Source: Rhodoblastus sp. 17X3
GTDB taxonomy: Bacteria > Pseudomonadota > Alphaproteobacteria > Rhizobiales > Beijerinckiaceae
Length of the DNA stretch: 64,000 bases
Assembly (NCBI RefSeq): GCF_030056575.1
Contig: NZ_JASHHX010000017.1
Coordinates: 1 to 64,000, forward strand
Reading direction: 5' to 3'
Below are positions 63,823 through 64,000 of this stretch, piece after piece. The notes beneath the pieces were generated by a model. It did no database searches. It saw only the letters and a list, made by a program, of their open reading frames with translations, and had not been told where the DNA came from. The first letter of the stretch is position 1. The number at the start of each line of letters is the position of its first letter. The translations under genes and the position numbers were made by a program.

Positions 63823-64000
63823 TTATTCCGCCGCCGCCTCGACCAGCCGGGCGGCGTAGCGGGCCATCGTGTCCACTTCGAGATTGATCCGGTCGCCCGC
63901 CTTGCGCCCGCCCCAGATGGTGACGTCCAGCGTGTGCGGGATGAGCAGGATGGTGAAGCGCGTCTTGTCCACCTTGTTGACCGTCAACGAGGTTCCGTCG
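63823..64000 (-). CDS. ribE: Riboflavin synthase alpha chain, 3' end only
   Basis: The last 58 residues of riboflavin synthase: DGTSLTVNKVDKTRF, then FTILLIPHTLDVT and AGDRINLEVDTMARYAARL, the closing part of the second lumazine-binding repeat. The gene starts outside the window. It dismutates two molecules of the RibH product to riboflavin. The stop is TAA at 63823-63825. Confidence 0.93.
   Translation of the reverse strand, partial: DGTSLTVNKVDKTRFTILLIPHTLDVTIWGGRKAGDRINLEVDTMARYAARLVEAAAE

Overview
This is a roughly 65% GC, densely coded chromosomal window from an alphaproteobacterium, most likely Hyphomicrobiales and perhaps near Beijerinckiaceae/Methylocystaceae (inference). Support comes from several arrangements: ntrY-ntrX close to a class IV aminotransferase, hfq and hflX; the block bamE / CBP3-like chaperone / DUF177 / plsX / fabH / ihfA / merR / tRNA-Pro; an fdsGBACD formate dehydrogenase operon; and palindromes resembling the rhizobial Irr box. 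I see no prophage, insertion sequence or CRISPR array. Most of the window is ordinary core genome with several accessory modules.

Layout. 0-3.3 kb: str operon (rpsL-rpsG-fusA, minus strand) with a recognisable promoter and a leader of about 310 nt. 3.4-8.7 kb: small enzymes, tyrS, and a divergent SDR/TetR pair with twin operators. 8.9-13.6 kb: aminotransferase, DsbA-like protein, ABC-F ATPase, PAP2 phosphatase. 13.6-21.1 kb: ntrY-ntrX, a two-gene chromate transporter, a D-amino-acid-transaminase-like enzyme, hfq and hflX, all on the minus strand. 21.2-26.1 kb: ferredoxin-reductase-like flavoprotein, 2-hydroxyacid dehydrogenase, two sugar transferases and an LpxL-type acyltransferase, suggesting lipopolysaccharide work. 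26.7-36.1 kb: a complete tripartite efflux operon with two different RND pumps. 36.3-44.0 kb: NAD-dependent formate dehydrogenase (fdsGBACD) followed by an oxalate/formate-type transporter and a strong terminator.

44.0-50.0 kb is the most interesting part, an iron and redox cluster. It holds bfd and bfr (iron storage and release) behind an Irr-box-like palindrome, a YceI / cytochrome b561 / YceI operon divergent from a LysR regulator whose start is preceded by a large inverted repeat, and a three-gene unit (outer-membrane barrel, cysteine-free cupredoxin, FTR1 permease) behind a second Irr-box-like palindrome. I infer a compact iron import and storage regulon. The three-gene importer lacks recognisable FtrA and FtrD partners.

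50.0-52.8 kb is mixed: a host-attachment-family protein, a 59-residue small ORF, a pterin dehydratase with a general-stress-type promoter, a small DUF6665-like gene, and about 650 bp of apparently decayed sequence against the 3' end of a tRNA-Pro(GGG) gene. 52.8-64 kb returns to core genes: merR, ihfA, fabH, plsX, DUF177, CBP3-like, bamE, a proton-pumping pyrophosphatase, thiL-nusB-ribH and the end of ribE. Between hppA and thiL lie five 21-bp repeats with helically phased A-tracts. fabH begins inside three 12-bp repeats, two of which end in a usable GTG.
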